This document shows positions 35,059-42,910 of a stretch of DNA of 57,242 nt, piece after piece; within the stretch, counting starts at the first letter, position 1, and the number at the start of each line of letters is the position of its first letter. The notes beneath the pieces are model-generated. The model was not told where the DNA came from and made no database searches. It saw only the letters and a list, made by a program, of their open reading frames with translations. This DNA is from Mycobacterium sp. (lineage in GTDB: Bacteria; Actinomycetota; Actinomycetes; Mycobacteriales; Mycobacteriaceae), in the NCBI RefSeq assembly GCF_025965855.1, contig NZ_JAOPWB010000014.1, positions 1-57,242 of the forward strand, read 5' to 3'. A program made the translations under genes and the position numbers.

Positions 35059-35073
35059 GTCAACGCTGTTGAC
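35059..35073. promoter_or_regulatory. GTCAAC-N3-GTTGAC operator candidate upstream of tetR
   Basis: GTCAAC (35059-35064), GCT, GTTGAC (35068-35073) is a perfect 6-bp-arm palindrome, 56 bases upstream of the regulator's ATG and about 73 bases upstream of the divergent membrane-protein frame. Same half-sites and spacing as at 32709-32725. Confidence 0.65.
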
Positions 35074-35145
35074 AGACGGGCATGAAGAGCGTGTAGTGGA
35101 GGTCTGCAACGGGATCAGAGGTGTCGATCGCTCGCCATCGTTGGA

Positions 35146-35526
35146 TTGATCCTCGTGTTCCTCGCCGCGCTGGTCACAATCGTTGGCGTGCCGAGCACTG
35201 CAGGGGCGGCCCACCCGCCGACCGTGTTCGGCTACCACGTGATGTGGTCCACCGGCACAGTGTTCCTCTTCGGGATCGTGGTCGGCGCGGTGGCTCTGCT
35301 CGAACTCATCATGCTTGTGGCCGGCGCGCGAAGCCTTACGCGCCGACGATACGACGCCCGAAGCGCACTTGCAACCGCATCCAACGGGAAATCCTGGTCG
35401 TCAACCGACGCCTCGACACCCGTTTCAAGCACCAACGGTGGGCCGACAGCACGGACGTACCCGCGTCCTCACGAGGGCGCGACAACGGTGGCGCGGAAGC
35501 CCACGATGGCGTCGCGGGTCGCCTAA
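35146..35526 (+). CDS. small membrane protein, start uncertain
   Basis: The open frame gives two membrane helices: an N-terminal one (ILVFLAALVTIVGVPST) and a second (FLFGIVVGAVALLELIMLVA) separated by AAHPPTVFGYHVMWS. TTG 35146 is the first start-like codon in frame, but the hydrophobic stretch begins several codons earlier (RSLAIVGL), so the true start may be damaged. The Ser/Thr-rich C-terminus after RRRYDARS does not look conserved, which hints at a frameshift there. Divergent from tetR and sharing its operator region. Confidence 0.5.
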   Translation: MILVFLAALVTIVGVPSTAGAAHPPTVFGYHVMWSTGTVFLFGIVVGAVALLELIMLVAGARSLTRRRYDARSALATASNGKSWSSTDASTPVSSTNGGPTARTYPRPHEGATTVARKPTMASRVA

Positions 35527-35569
35527 TCCACAGGCGACTGACACGGCGCGAGATGGAAACCGCGAGTGA

Positions 35570-36373
35570 TCAGCCGATCGACACCAATTGATCGATGGCG
35601 TCCGTGGGAAGCTCACCATCGACGACCGCCATCACGACCAACTTGTTCAAGGTTATTGCGCCCTTGTGGTTGTCGAGAAAGGCAATGTCGGCGGCATCGC
35701 GCCCAGTGGCGATGCGCACCAAGCTCTGCCGAGGCGCCAGCAGCGTCCCGTCCACCACCCGCCAGTGTCCATCGACGAATGCCTCGGCGACCGCGTGGAA
35801 GTCCATCGGATACAGGCCGGGCGCATAGACAGAAACGACGCGCGCCGGCACATTGACGGCCCGTAGTAGCGCCACCACCAGGTGCGCGAAGTCGCGACAC
35901 ACGCCCGCACCGGCGAGCAAGGTGTCCACCGCTCCATCGATCGGGTCACTGGAACCCGGCACGTAGTTTAGCCGGGTGCCCACCCATAGCGACACCATCT
36001 CCAACAGGGTCGCCGAATCGGCGTAGTTGCCGAATTCGGTTGCGGCGAAGCCAAAGAACTTATCGACCTCGGCATAGCGGCTGGGGCGCAGGTACAGGGA
36101 TAGGTCGTACTCGGACACCGGTGCCGGGTCGGTGCGACCGACGATCGTCGCGGCGTAGTCGACCGTCAGGTTGCCCACCTCAGCGTCCAGCTTGTGGATG
36201 CGGTTACCGTGCACACCGCTGATCTCTAAGGGCTGGACAGGCTTACCGTCCAATTTGAACGACAACGACTCGGACACTTCGGTATTGGTATGCGGTGCGA
36301 CGGCAATCTGGAACTCCAACGTCGTCGGCGCGATGATCTCGACTTCGAGCTCTGCGCCCACATCTCGCTTCAC
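35570..36373 (-). CDS. transglutaminase-like protein
   Basis: 267 residues from GTG 36373. An N-terminal beta domain is followed by the transglutaminase/protease core. The triad fits Cys159 in GAGVCRDFAHL, His193 in DFHAVAEAFVDG and Asp208 in WRVVDGT. No signal peptide is present. Bacterial proteins of this type often act as peptidases or amide ligases. Its GTG overlaps the TGA of the 44-residue gene, so translation is coupled. Confidence 0.88.
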   Translation of the reverse strand: MKRDVGAELEVEIIAPTTLEFQIAVAPHTNTEVSESLSFKLDGKPVQPLEISGVHGNRIHKLDAEVGNLTVDYAATIVGRTDPAPVSEYDLSLYLRPSRYAEVDKFFGFAATEFGNYADSATLLEMVSLWVGTRLNYVPGSSDPIDGAVDTLLAGAGVCRDFAHLVVALLRAVNVPARVVSVYAPGLYPMDFHAVAEAFVDGHWRVVDGTLLAPRQSLVRIATGRDAADIAFLDNHKGAITLNKLVVMAVVDGELPTDAIDQLVSIG

Positions 36374-36504
36374 AGCGCCGGTGACGGACCGGCGGGGTGC
36401 GGCGCATCGAGCAACCCCTTGGAGCGCTCGGGCGCCGACTCGCCTTCTACGTGTATCACGCTTTCGCGCAGAGCAATCCGATTCGAATCGTCTGACTTAC
36501 TCAC
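36370..36504 (-). CDS. 44-residue protein sharing its N-terminus with the HPF-like protein
   Basis: GTG 36504 lies 8 bases after AAGGAGAG. The start MSKSDDSNRIALRESVIHV parallels MRKSNNAKRNIFRENVIHV of the hibernation-factor-like protein at 30434, then departs to a Pro-rich end. It overlaps the transglutaminase start (GTGA). It may be a remnant of a duplicated HPF-like gene reduced to its first 20 residues, or a leader-type coupling peptide. Confidence 0.6.
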   Translation of the reverse strand: MSKSDDSNRIALRESVIHVEGESAPERSKGLLDAPHPAGPSPAL

Positions 36505-36614
36505 GGTGGTCGCTCTCCTTCGATGACGTTGATGGGCATCACGCGGTCGCGCTGTCCCGACGGTGCCGGCCGCGCCGCCCACCACGTGCCGAACCTGTGA
36601 GCACGAGGATCTAT

Positions 36615-37067
36615 CTAGTTTCGCGCGCCGGTCATGAGGCTGTCGACAGTTGAATCGTTGCTCGGTGCCGCGGCGGCCATAAGCGTGGCGTGCGCTTCGT
36701 CCGGGTCGGCGTCCGGAGGTACCACCAGCAAGACGATCCGGTCGCGGTTGAGCCCGAGAACTTCGACGGTGTTTGTTGGCTGACGCCGGTATCCGTCGAG
36801 CCGAACCCGTCGCCCGCCAGTCGCGAGTTTCGCAGATGGTTTTGCCCATTCATTGAGGTTGTACATCACGCGGTCAATGCGGCCCAGCCGAACGGACAGT
36901 ACCGCCAGCAGATCTGGCAGCTCCGCCGCGAGCTCGTCCGTGTGCGGCCACCATGCCCCGTCGACGTACCCGCTGTGGGGCGCCTTGGGCTTCAACCGCA
37001 ATCGCGGAGTGTGTTCCGGCGGTGAGGAGCGCTGCCCGACGTCGGCGCGATCTTGGTTTAGCGTCAT
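36615..37067 (-). CDS. DUF5994 family protein
   Basis: 150 residues from ATG 37067 with AGGAG 7 bases upstream; the earlier ATG at 37139 has no ribosome site. Family features: PRLRLKPKAPHSGYVDGAWW, ELAAELPDLLAVLSVRLG, VMYNLNEW and LDGYRRQ. The family is common next to stress genes in actinobacteria. Function unknown, no membrane segment. It lies 110 bases upstream of the 44-residue gene in the same direction. Confidence 0.8.
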   Translation of the reverse strand: MTLNQDRADVGQRSSPPEHTPRLRLKPKAPHSGYVDGAWWPHTDELAAELPDLLAVLSVRLGRIDRVMYNLNEWAKPSAKLATGGRRVRLDGYRRQPTNTVEVLGLNRDRIVLLVVPPDADPDEAHATLMAAAAPSNDSTVDSLMTGARN

Positions 37068-37217
37068 GTGACGCTCCTGTCTTGACCGCGAACCGGCCAG
37101 ATCCTTCGAATCGCCGATAACACAACCTTGAACGGTCATGTGACGAAATACCGCCGATCTTCTAGGAGCCTACTCGGGTAGTCCTGGCCCGTCGCGGCGA
37201 TCGCGTGGCGCATGCAC

Positions 37218-37457
37218 CTATCGCGCGGACGTCTCGCGCGACTCCGGCAATTCGGCTTCGACCTCGGCCGGCATTTGACGCGGACACGAGACCGGCCGAT
37301 GCGACCGGTCCACCAGCACGCCAGGCCCAGGGCCTCATAGCGGATCAGCCCGGTGTGCGGATTCTGTCGCGACCACTCCCAGCTTCTGGGCGACCTGCGA
37401 CACCGTCAATTCGTCGCCAACCACCGACAACACGGCCTGACACATCTGCTGTGCCAC
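37218..37457 (-). pseudogene. IS481-family transposase N-terminal fragment
   Basis: From GTG 37457 the frame reads VLSVVGDELTVSQVAQKLGV, the helix-turn-helix of IS481-type transposases. It then breaks and continues in other frames as RYEALGLA and LVDRSHRPVSCPRQMPAEVE, ending at a stop at 37218. The integrase core is missing. The IS6110-like left end begins 22 bases beyond its start codon, so one element landed beside or in the other. The remaining bases between DUF5994 and this fragment (37068-37217) show nothing else. Confidence 0.75.
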
Positions 37458-37478
37458 GCTCAACTCCCTCGCCCAGGG

Positions 37479-37983
37479 TGAACCGCCCCGGCATGTCCGG
37501 AGACTCCGTTTCTTGGAAAGGATGGAGTCATGTCAGGTGGTTCATCGAGGAGGTACCCGCCGGGGCTGCGTGAGCGGGCGGTGCGGATGGTCGCTGAGAT
37601 CAGCGATCAGCACGATTCGGAGTGGGCAGCGATCAGTGAGGTCGCCCGCCTACTCGGTGTGGGCACGGCCGAGACGGTGCGCAAGTGGGTGCGCCAGGCC
37701 GAGGTTGATGCCGGCGCACGGCCCGGGACTACGACCGAAGAGTCCGCCGAGCTGAAGCGACTGCGGCGCGAGAACGCTGAGTTACGAAGGGCCAACGCGA
37801 TTTTGAAGACGGCGTCGGCTTTTTTCGCGGCCGAGATCGACCGGCCAACACACTAATCACCCGGTTTATCGCTGATCATCAGGGCCACCGAGACGGTCCT
37901 GATGGTCTGCGCTGGGGTGTCGAGTCGATCTAATGCACACAGCTGAGCGAGCTGGGTGCGCCGATCGCCCCATCGACCTACCG
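37479..37983 (+). mobile_element. IS6110-like (IS3 family) element, left part only
   Basis: A 28-bp sequence at 37479-37506 matches, as I remember it, the left inverted repeat of IS6110 (begins TGAACCGCCCCGGCATGTCC). It is followed by the OrfA leader and OrfA. OrfB homology (FIADHQGHRDGPDGLRWGVE, then APIAPSTY) stops at about 37983, where unrelated DNA begins. An extra in-frame TAA at 37931-37933 interrupts the OrfB part. No right inverted repeat is present. Confidence 0.85.
37530..37856 (+). CDS. IS3-family OrfA (IS6110-like)
   Basis: 108 residues, ATG 37530 after GGAAAGGATGG. HTH_Tnp_1 fold: LRERAVRMVAEI, EWAAISEVARLLGVGTAETV, RKWVRQAEVD. A leucine-zipper-like segment with LKRLRRENAELRRANAILK follows. 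Complete as OrfA, but the slippery site for the -1 frameshift to OrfB appears as TTTTGAAG (37801-37808), where I recall TTTTAAAG for IS6110. OrfB itself is truncated. Alone it cannot transpose but could act as a DNA-binding inhibitor. Confidence 0.88.
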   Translation: MSGGSSRRYPPGLRERAVRMVAEISDQHDSEWAAISEVARLLGVGTAETVRKWVRQAEVDAGARPGTTTEESAELKRLRRENAELRRANAILKTASAFFAAEIDRPTH

Positions 37984-38178
37984 ATGGTCGGCGATCGCTG
38001 CTGCCGCGGCTATCTCGGCCTGGCAGGTCAGCTCAATGCGCCGGGTTTGCGACTGCCGTGGCCAGGCTGGTCGCGCTCTAGACTGGCAAGGTACCGGGAT
38101 TGGAGGGTTGCGGATCCAATCCTCGCCTCGACACCGCATTCAATTCATGCACACCGATTTTTCACGGAGGTGTCGCTG

Positions 38179-39228
38179 ATGCATGCTCCATCGACCCCGT
38201 GCCGGCCAGCCTGGACGCGGTTGCTCATCCCGATCGCCGCCGGCCTACTCGCGGGGTGTAGTTCTTCGGCGCCGAGCGGCTCGACCACCACAACGGCACC
38301 GAGCGGCGCGTCCGCCGCCGGGTCCGCAGCCCCCGCCGACATACCGGCACTGGTCCGGAAGGTGGAGCCCTCGATCGTCACCGTCCTCACCGAAAGTGGG
38401 CTCGGCAGCGGCGTCGTTTACAAGACCGACGGCACCATCATCACCGATGCCCACGTGGTCGCCGGCGCTCAACAGATAACGGTGGCGTTCGCCGACGGGC
38501 AGCAGGTACCGGCGAAGGTTCGGGCCGCCGATCAGCTGTCAGACGTCGCGGTTCTCCAGGCCGACCGCGGCGGGCTGGCCGCGGCGACGTTCCAGAAAGA
38601 CCTGCCCGAGGTCGGGGCGCTCGACGTGGTCATCGGCAGCCCGCTCGGGTTCGAGGCCACGGTCACATCGGGCATCATCTCGGGGCTGCACCGCCAGATC
38701 CCCGGTTCGGCGTCCGAGGGCGCGCCGCTGGTGGATTTAATCCAGACCGACGCCGCGATATCGCCGGGTAACTCCGGCGGTGCAGTGATCGACCGGCAGG
38801 GTGATGTTGTTGGCGTAAGCGAGGCCTACATCCCACCGACCGTCGGTGCAGTGGCCCTGGGCTTCGCCACCCCCGCGGCCACCGTTGCCGACGTCGCAGA
38901 CCAGCTACTGGCCACCGGAAGCGCGCATCACGCCTACATCGGCATTCAGCCCCGCACCCTGACCCCACAGCTCGCACACAGCCTCGGGGTCAACCGCACC
39001 AACGGTGTCGTTGTTCTCGCCGTCGCTAAACCGAGCCCGGCCGCCGACGCCGGCATCCGGCCCGGCGATCTCATCACCGCGCTCAACGGTCACGACACCC
39101 CGACGGCCGAGGATTTCATCGCCGCACTGCATAACGCCAAACCGGGCGACCACGTACAACTGACCGTGCTGCGCGGCAACCAGACCCTGCAGATCTCGGT
39201 GACCGTGGCCGACCGTCCCGCCACCTGA
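38179..39228 (+). CDS. HtrA/DegP-type serine protease lipoprotein with PDZ domain
   Basis: 349 residues from ATG 38179 with GGAGG 8 bases upstream; the longer frame back to 37933 runs into IS sequence and is rejected. Lipobox GLLAGC lipidates Cys27. The catalytic triad is His92 (TDAHVV), Asp122 (LSDVAVL) and Ser199 (SPGNSGGAV). One PDZ domain follows (NGVVVLAV to LTVLRGN). Envelope quality-control protease; similar S1C lipoproteins are widespread in mycobacteria. It lies just right of the IS6110-like remnant, with an imperfect GGATTGG/CCAATCC palindrome in its leader. Confidence 0.92.
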   Translation: MHAPSTPCRPAWTRLLIPIAAGLLAGCSSSAPSGSTTTTAPSGASAAGSAAPADIPALVRKVEPSIVTVLTESGLGSGVVYKTDGTIITDAHVVAGAQQITVAFADGQQVPAKVRAADQLSDVAVLQADRGGLAAATFQKDLPEVGALDVVIGSPLGFEATVTSGIISGLHRQIPGSASEGAPLVDLIQTDAAISPGNSGGAVIDRQGDVVGVSEAYIPPTVGAVALGFATPAATVADVADQLLATGSAHHAYIGIQPRTLTPQLAHSLGVNRTNGVVVLAVAKPSPAADAGIRPGDLITALNGHDTPTAEDFIAALHNAKPGDHVQLTVLRGNQTLQISVTVADRPAT

Positions 39229-39278
39229 CACACCGCGGAGACCACCAATCATGGCCTCCGCGTTTCGGCGCAAAGCCG

Positions 39279-39604
39279 TTGTGGGGCGCGGACACCGACA
39301 GCTCGAACCGCTGGAACCTCGTGTACGACGCCGGAGCCCGCTATCGCAGGCTCGCCGTCCCGGGCATCGAGGCATTCGAAGGCAACGGCGTGTACTACGC
39401 CGCCACCCACCAGGAGGCGTTGATCTGCGGGACCGGCCCGGTCGTCGTGGTCGGAGGCGGCAACGCCGCTGGCCAGGCGACACTGTTTCTCGCCTCACGC
39501 TGTTCCCGCGTACACCTGGTGATCCGCGGCGACGACCTCGGCAAGAACATGCCCCGATATCTCGTCGACCAAATCCAACGGCACACACGGGTGTCGGTGT
39601 GCTG
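39279..39604 (+). pseudogene. thioredoxin reductase-like internal fragment
   Basis: The frame carries DAGARYRRLAVPG, GVYYAATHQEALI, the NAD(P)-binding motif VVVVGGGNAAGQATLFLA and VHLVIRGDDLGKNM. These are central parts of a TrxR/FAD-dependent oxidoreductase. Both ends are missing, and the right end is cut by the 44-bp tRNA-Arg repeat at 39605. The CxxC redox motif is not included. It is probably the chromosomal partner that lost its 3' part when the islet, or an earlier element, inserted. Confidence 0.8.
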
Positions 39605-39648
39605 GGCGCGCCCGAAGGGATTCGAACCCCCAACCTTCTGATCCGTAG
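39605..39648 (-). repeat. attL-like copy of the tRNA-Arg 3' half
   Basis: 44-bp perfect match to 42635-42678. It contains the T arm and acceptor 3' strand of tRNA-Arg(ACG) up to the anticodon loop, but the 5' half is absent, so it is not a functional tRNA. Confidence 0.92.
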
Positions 39649-40108
39649 GCACGGGCGGATGGTGCGACCAGGCACGATACGAGTTCAATTGTCGTGTAGG
39701 TGGTGGTGTCTGGAAGCGTGACTGTCGTCATCGTTGTCGTCGGAACTGTCGTCAGCTCGCGCTACAGCGCTGATCGCTGACGAACCAGGCCTCAGTGTCG
39801 GTGGGACGGTAGCGGGCGAATCCCGTTTCGGAGCCTGGCTCACCGTGCACCGTGACATACCAAGGCCCCGAGAAGGATTCCGTGCGGAGCCGTGGCGACC
39901 CACGCGGACGTACCGAGATGCTCCTTGCCCCGGTCAAGGAGTACGGACGCACCACATGGCTCGGGCTCGGCGGAAGCAGGACAGTCAGAACCGATCGGGT
40001 ACGGTTAACATGCCGGTAATCTTGCCGGCCCTCAGGGAAGACCGCTGAACGTTGGGCTCACCGCCCCGCCACGATCCCGTCGCCTTCTGAGACTTCTCAG
40101 AGGATCCT

Positions 40109-41284
40109 ATGTCTTCGCTGGCCAGCGGTACCCCTTCTCTCGACGCGTCCGAACAGAGCGAGTGCATCCTTCCGGCAGCTCCCTTCGCGCTGCCTGCTGG
40201 TTCCACCGCGATCGTCTACTGCGAGGGAGTGTTCGGCGAGCAGGACGGTAAGACCGCCAATGGCCTGGTCCGGCACTCGGAGAAGTACGAGATCCTCAGT
40301 GTCATCGACAGCATCCGGGCCGGAGTCGATGCCGGGAAGTTCCTCGACGGCACCGCGAACGGCATCCCGGTGCTGGCGTCGCTCGCCGAGTCCATCTCTC
40401 ACGCCGGCCGCGTACCGGACTACCTGATCTGTGGCATGGCGCCTGCCGACGGCTTACTGTCGGACGAGCAGCGGGTCGTGCTGCTCGACGGCATCGCCCG
40501 CGGGATGCACATCATCAACGGCCTGCACGAGTTCCTCAATGACGACGCCGAGTTCGTGGCGGCAGCCCTGATCGCCGGCGTCACCATCACCGATGTACGC
40601 CGACCGAAGGCCAAGCGCGACCTGCACCTATTCTCCGGCCGGATCTTCGACGTCACATGTCCCAGGATCGCGATCCTGGGTACGGACGGAGCGATCGGGA
40701 AGCGCACCACCGCCACCTTGCTGGTTCAGGCGCTGAACGCGCGCGGCGTCAAGGCGGTAATGGTCGGCACCGGTCAGACCACCTTGATCCAGGGCGGGAA
40801 GTACGGCGTCGCGCTGGATGCGCTGGTCCCCCAGTTCTGCTCGGGCGAGGTCGAGCACCAGGTGGTCGCCGCGTTCGAGGGTGAGGACCCTGACGTGATC
40901 GTGGTCGAGGGCCAGGGCGCGCTCAGCCACCCCGCGTATCTGACGTCGGCTCACATCCTGCGTGGCAGCCGCCCGGCCGGCGTGATCGTGCAGCATGCGC
41001 CGAAGCGCAAGGTGCTCGGCGACTTCCCGATGGTGCCGATGCCGACCGCGGCCAGCGAGATCGCACTGATCGAGGCGTTCGCCGACACCCGCGTCATCGG
41101 GATCACGATCAACCACGAGGAGATGACCGAAGAGGAGCTGAGCAACGCGATCTCCGAACATCATTCGCAGCTCGGCCTCCCGGTCACCGACCCTTTAACG
41201 CGCCCCTCGTCGGATCTGGTCGAAATGGTGCTGACGGCCTTCCCCGCGCTCGCGGTGGTGGCCGACACGACCACACCGGTGTGA
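40109..41284 (+). CDS. DUF1611 family protein (DgcN-like)
   Basis: 391 residues, ATG 40109 with AGAGG 6 bases upstream. An N-terminal DUF1611_N Rossmann-like domain (AIVYCEGVFGEQDGKTANGL) is followed by a P-loop-like domain with ILGTDGAIGKRTTATLLVQA and DVIVVEGQGALSHPAY. In proteobacteria DUF1611 proteins such as DgcN are reported as D-glutamate N-acetyltransferases in D-amino-acid catabolism. Here the partner is a PLP racemase, with a 4-base overlap (GTGA). Inferred role: handling of a D- or L-amino acid made available by the racemase. A CTGAGA-CT-TCTCAG palindrome precedes the start. Confidence 0.85.
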   Translation: MSSLASGTPSLDASEQSECILPAAPFALPAGSTAIVYCEGVFGEQDGKTANGLVRHSEKYEILSVIDSIRAGVDAGKFLDGTANGIPVLASLAESISHAGRVPDYLICGMAPADGLLSDEQRVVLLDGIARGMHIINGLHEFLNDDAEFVAAALIAGVTITDVRRPKAKRDLHLFSGRIFDVTCPRIAILGTDGAIGKRTTATLLVQALNARGVKAVMVGTGQTTLIQGGKYGVALDALVPQFCSGEVEHQVVAAFEGEDPDVIVVEGQGALSHPAYLTSAHILRGSRPAGVIVQHAPKRKVLGDFPMVPMPTAASEIALIEAFADTRVIGITINHEEMTEEELSNAISEHHSQLGLPVTDPLTRPSSDLVEMVLTAFPALAVVADTTTPV

Positions 41285-42447
41285 CGCTTCGGATCGAGAC
41301 CGATCTCGACAAGGTCGAGCAGAATACGCGGATCCTGGTTGACCAGCTTGCCTCCACGGGCATCCGGGTCACCGGGATCACCAAGTCCGTGTTGGGCTCG
41401 CCCGGAGTCGGCGCGGCGATGCTGCGCGGCGGCGCCCGCGGCCTCGGTGATTCCCGGGTGCCGAACCTCGCTCGGCTGGCCGGGCTCGACCGATCACCGT
41501 TACGCACGTTGATCCGCTCACCCATGCTCAGCCAAGTGGCACGGGTCGTTGACGTCGCCGACGTCAGTCTGAACACGGAGGCCGTCGTGCTGGCGGCGCT
41601 CGATCAGGCCGCGTCCCAGCAGAAGCGGATGCACGCCGTCGTGCTCATGGTCGAGCTGGGTGACCTACGCGAGGGCATCGCGCTCGACGACGTCCCCGAG
41701 GCCGTGCGGGCCGTCCTCGGTCACTCTTGCCTCCGGCTCGTCGGGCTCGGCGCCAACCTCGCTTGTCAGAACGGCGTCATGCCCGACGACGGGAACATGG
41801 GCATCCTCACCGGGCTCGCGGACGATATCGAGGCACTGCACGGGATCTCGCTCGACGTCGTCTCAGGCGGCAACTCGGCGAACCTGAACTGGGCCCTACA
41901 CACCCACGACGTCGGCCGGATCAACGAGCTCCGACTCGGCGAAGCCATCCTTCTCGGCGTCGATCCGCTGTACCGGGCACCGATCCCCGGCCTGCACACG
42001 GACGCCTTCACCTTGACCGCCGAGGTCATCGAGATTGCCTTGAAACCGGCTCAACCCTGGGGAGATCGTGCTCAGGCGGCCTTCGGCGAGGCGCCGGTCC
42101 GCACCGGCAGCAGTACCGTGAACCAAGCAATCCTGGCCCTCGGTCGCCAGGACGTGGACCCGGACGGTCTGCAGCCACCCGAGGGCATCACGATCCTCGG
42201 GATGAGCAGCGACCACCTGGTGGTCGACCTCGGCGATCACCCCGTCGCGGTTGGCGACGAGATTGACTTCGGTGTCGCCTACGGCGCACTCGTGCGGGCG
42301 ATGACGTCGCCCTTCGTCACCAAGATCGAGCACCTTGGCCGTTCCGTCGCACCCGAGGCCACCCAGGTACCAACATCGATCCAGGTTTCGACCCTGCGCT
42401 CAGTGCCGGACGCCGATGCCTGTAGCGACCTGCCTTCCCCATCTTGA
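41281..42447 (+). CDS. PLP-dependent alanine/ornithine racemase family protein
   Basis: 388 residues, GTG 41281 overlapping the DUF1611 stop. Fold-type III racemase: PLP lysine K35 in VTGITKSVLG, LVGLGANLACQNG, the SGGNSANL phosphate loop and NELRLGEAILLG. It lacks the C-terminal tyrosine context of classical Alr and belongs to the alanine/ornithine racemase (Orr/YhfX-like) branch. Likely makes or removes a D-amino acid used by its coupled partner. The last 20 residues look poorly conserved. Confidence 0.85.
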   Translation: MTLRIETDLDKVEQNTRILVDQLASTGIRVTGITKSVLGSPGVGAAMLRGGARGLGDSRVPNLARLAGLDRSPLRTLIRSPMLSQVARVVDVADVSLNTEAVVLAALDQAASQQKRMHAVVLMVELGDLREGIALDDVPEAVRAVLGHSCLRLVGLGANLACQNGVMPDDGNMGILTGLADDIEALHGISLDVVSGGNSANLNWALHTHDVGRINELRLGEAILLGVDPLYRAPIPGLHTDAFTLTAEVIEIALKPAQPWGDRAQAAFGEAPVRTGSSTVNQAILALGRQDVDPDGLQPPEGITILGMSSDHLVVDLGDHPVAVGDEIDFGVAYGALVRAMTSPFVTKIEHLGRSVAPEATQVPTSIQVSTLRSVPDADACSDLPSPS

Positions 42448-42581
42448 GTGCCTGCTCCGCACGGTCCATCTCGTACATGGGGCCGTCGGAGCCGGAGGTG
42501 GGACGAAGGTCGTCTACAGTCTTGACCTTCTGACAACTATTCTTCCGGTGCCCAAACCACCCGTCAGATGGTCAAAACTGT

Positions 42582-42617
42582 CGTCAGTGAGCAACCGGGC
42601 CGCTTCCCACACTGACG
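42582..42617 (+). terminator. hairpin downstream of the islet operon
   Basis: CGTCAGTG (42582-42589) pairs with CACTGACG (42610-42617) across a 20-base loop, between the racemase stop and tRNA-Arg. No T-tract. Possible terminator. Confidence 0.45.
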
Positions 42618-42636
42618 GAAAGGGCCCCTAAGCTGG

Positions 42637-42709
42637 CGCGCCCGAAGGGATTCGAACCCCCAACCTTCTGATCCGTAGTCAGATGCTCTATCCGTTGAGC
42701 TACGGGCGC
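42637..42709 (-). tRNA. tRNA-Arg (ACG)
   Basis: 73 nt without CCA. Acceptor GCGCCCG/CGGGCGC, D arm AGCTCAACGGATAGAGC, anticodon loop CTACGGA (ACG) and T loop GTTCGAATCC. It is the expected substrate of TadA. Its 3' 44 bases are duplicated at 39605, so it serves as an integration site that remains intact. Confidence 0.96.
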
Positions 42710-42732
42710 CTGTCTTCAATTGTGTCGCGTGG

Positions 42733-42821
42733 CGGAGGCGAGAGGATTTGAACCTCCGGTCCCCTTTGAGGGGGACAACTCATTAGCAGTGAGCCCCATT
42801 CGGCCGCTCTGGCACGCCTCC
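42733..42821 (-). tRNA. tRNA-Ser (GCT)
   Basis: Class II tRNA with acceptor GGAGGCG/CGCCTCC, anticodon GCT in ACTGCTAAT, a long variable arm GTCCCCCTCAAAGGGGAC and T loop GGTTCAAATCC. Lies 23 bases from tRNA-Arg, in the same direction; probably one transcript. Confidence 0.95.
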
Positions 42822-42910
42822 ATCGGACTTCCTGAGGGTACCCGAACCCTTTCAGCCGTCCCGGAACCGCCGGAGGCATAGCGTACACAGCGCCGACATA
42901 TGCTGTCGAA

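Larger units (their letters stand above)
39605..42678. mobile_element. 3-kb tRNA-Arg islet bounded by 44-bp direct repeats, no integrase
   Basis: Positions 39605-39648 and 42635-42678 are identical over 44 bp. The right copy is the 3' half of the intact tRNA-Arg, and the left copy is the displaced end, in the orientation expected for tRNA-targeted integration. The cargo is the DUF1611-racemase pair. The 460 bp at 39649-40108 hold no gene I can support. No integrase or excisionase is encoded, so the islet is either a remnant or was mobilised in trans. Confidence 0.85.

Noticed and set aside
38097..38122. GGATTGG/CCAATCC palindrome upstream of the HtrA-like gene as an operator
   Set aside because: Short arms with a long loop and no second copy in the window; noted only in the gene entry.
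39495..39731. Minus-strand ORF through the attL repeat
   Set aside because: Translates tRNA sequence; only its first 25 codons are outside and match nothing I recognise.
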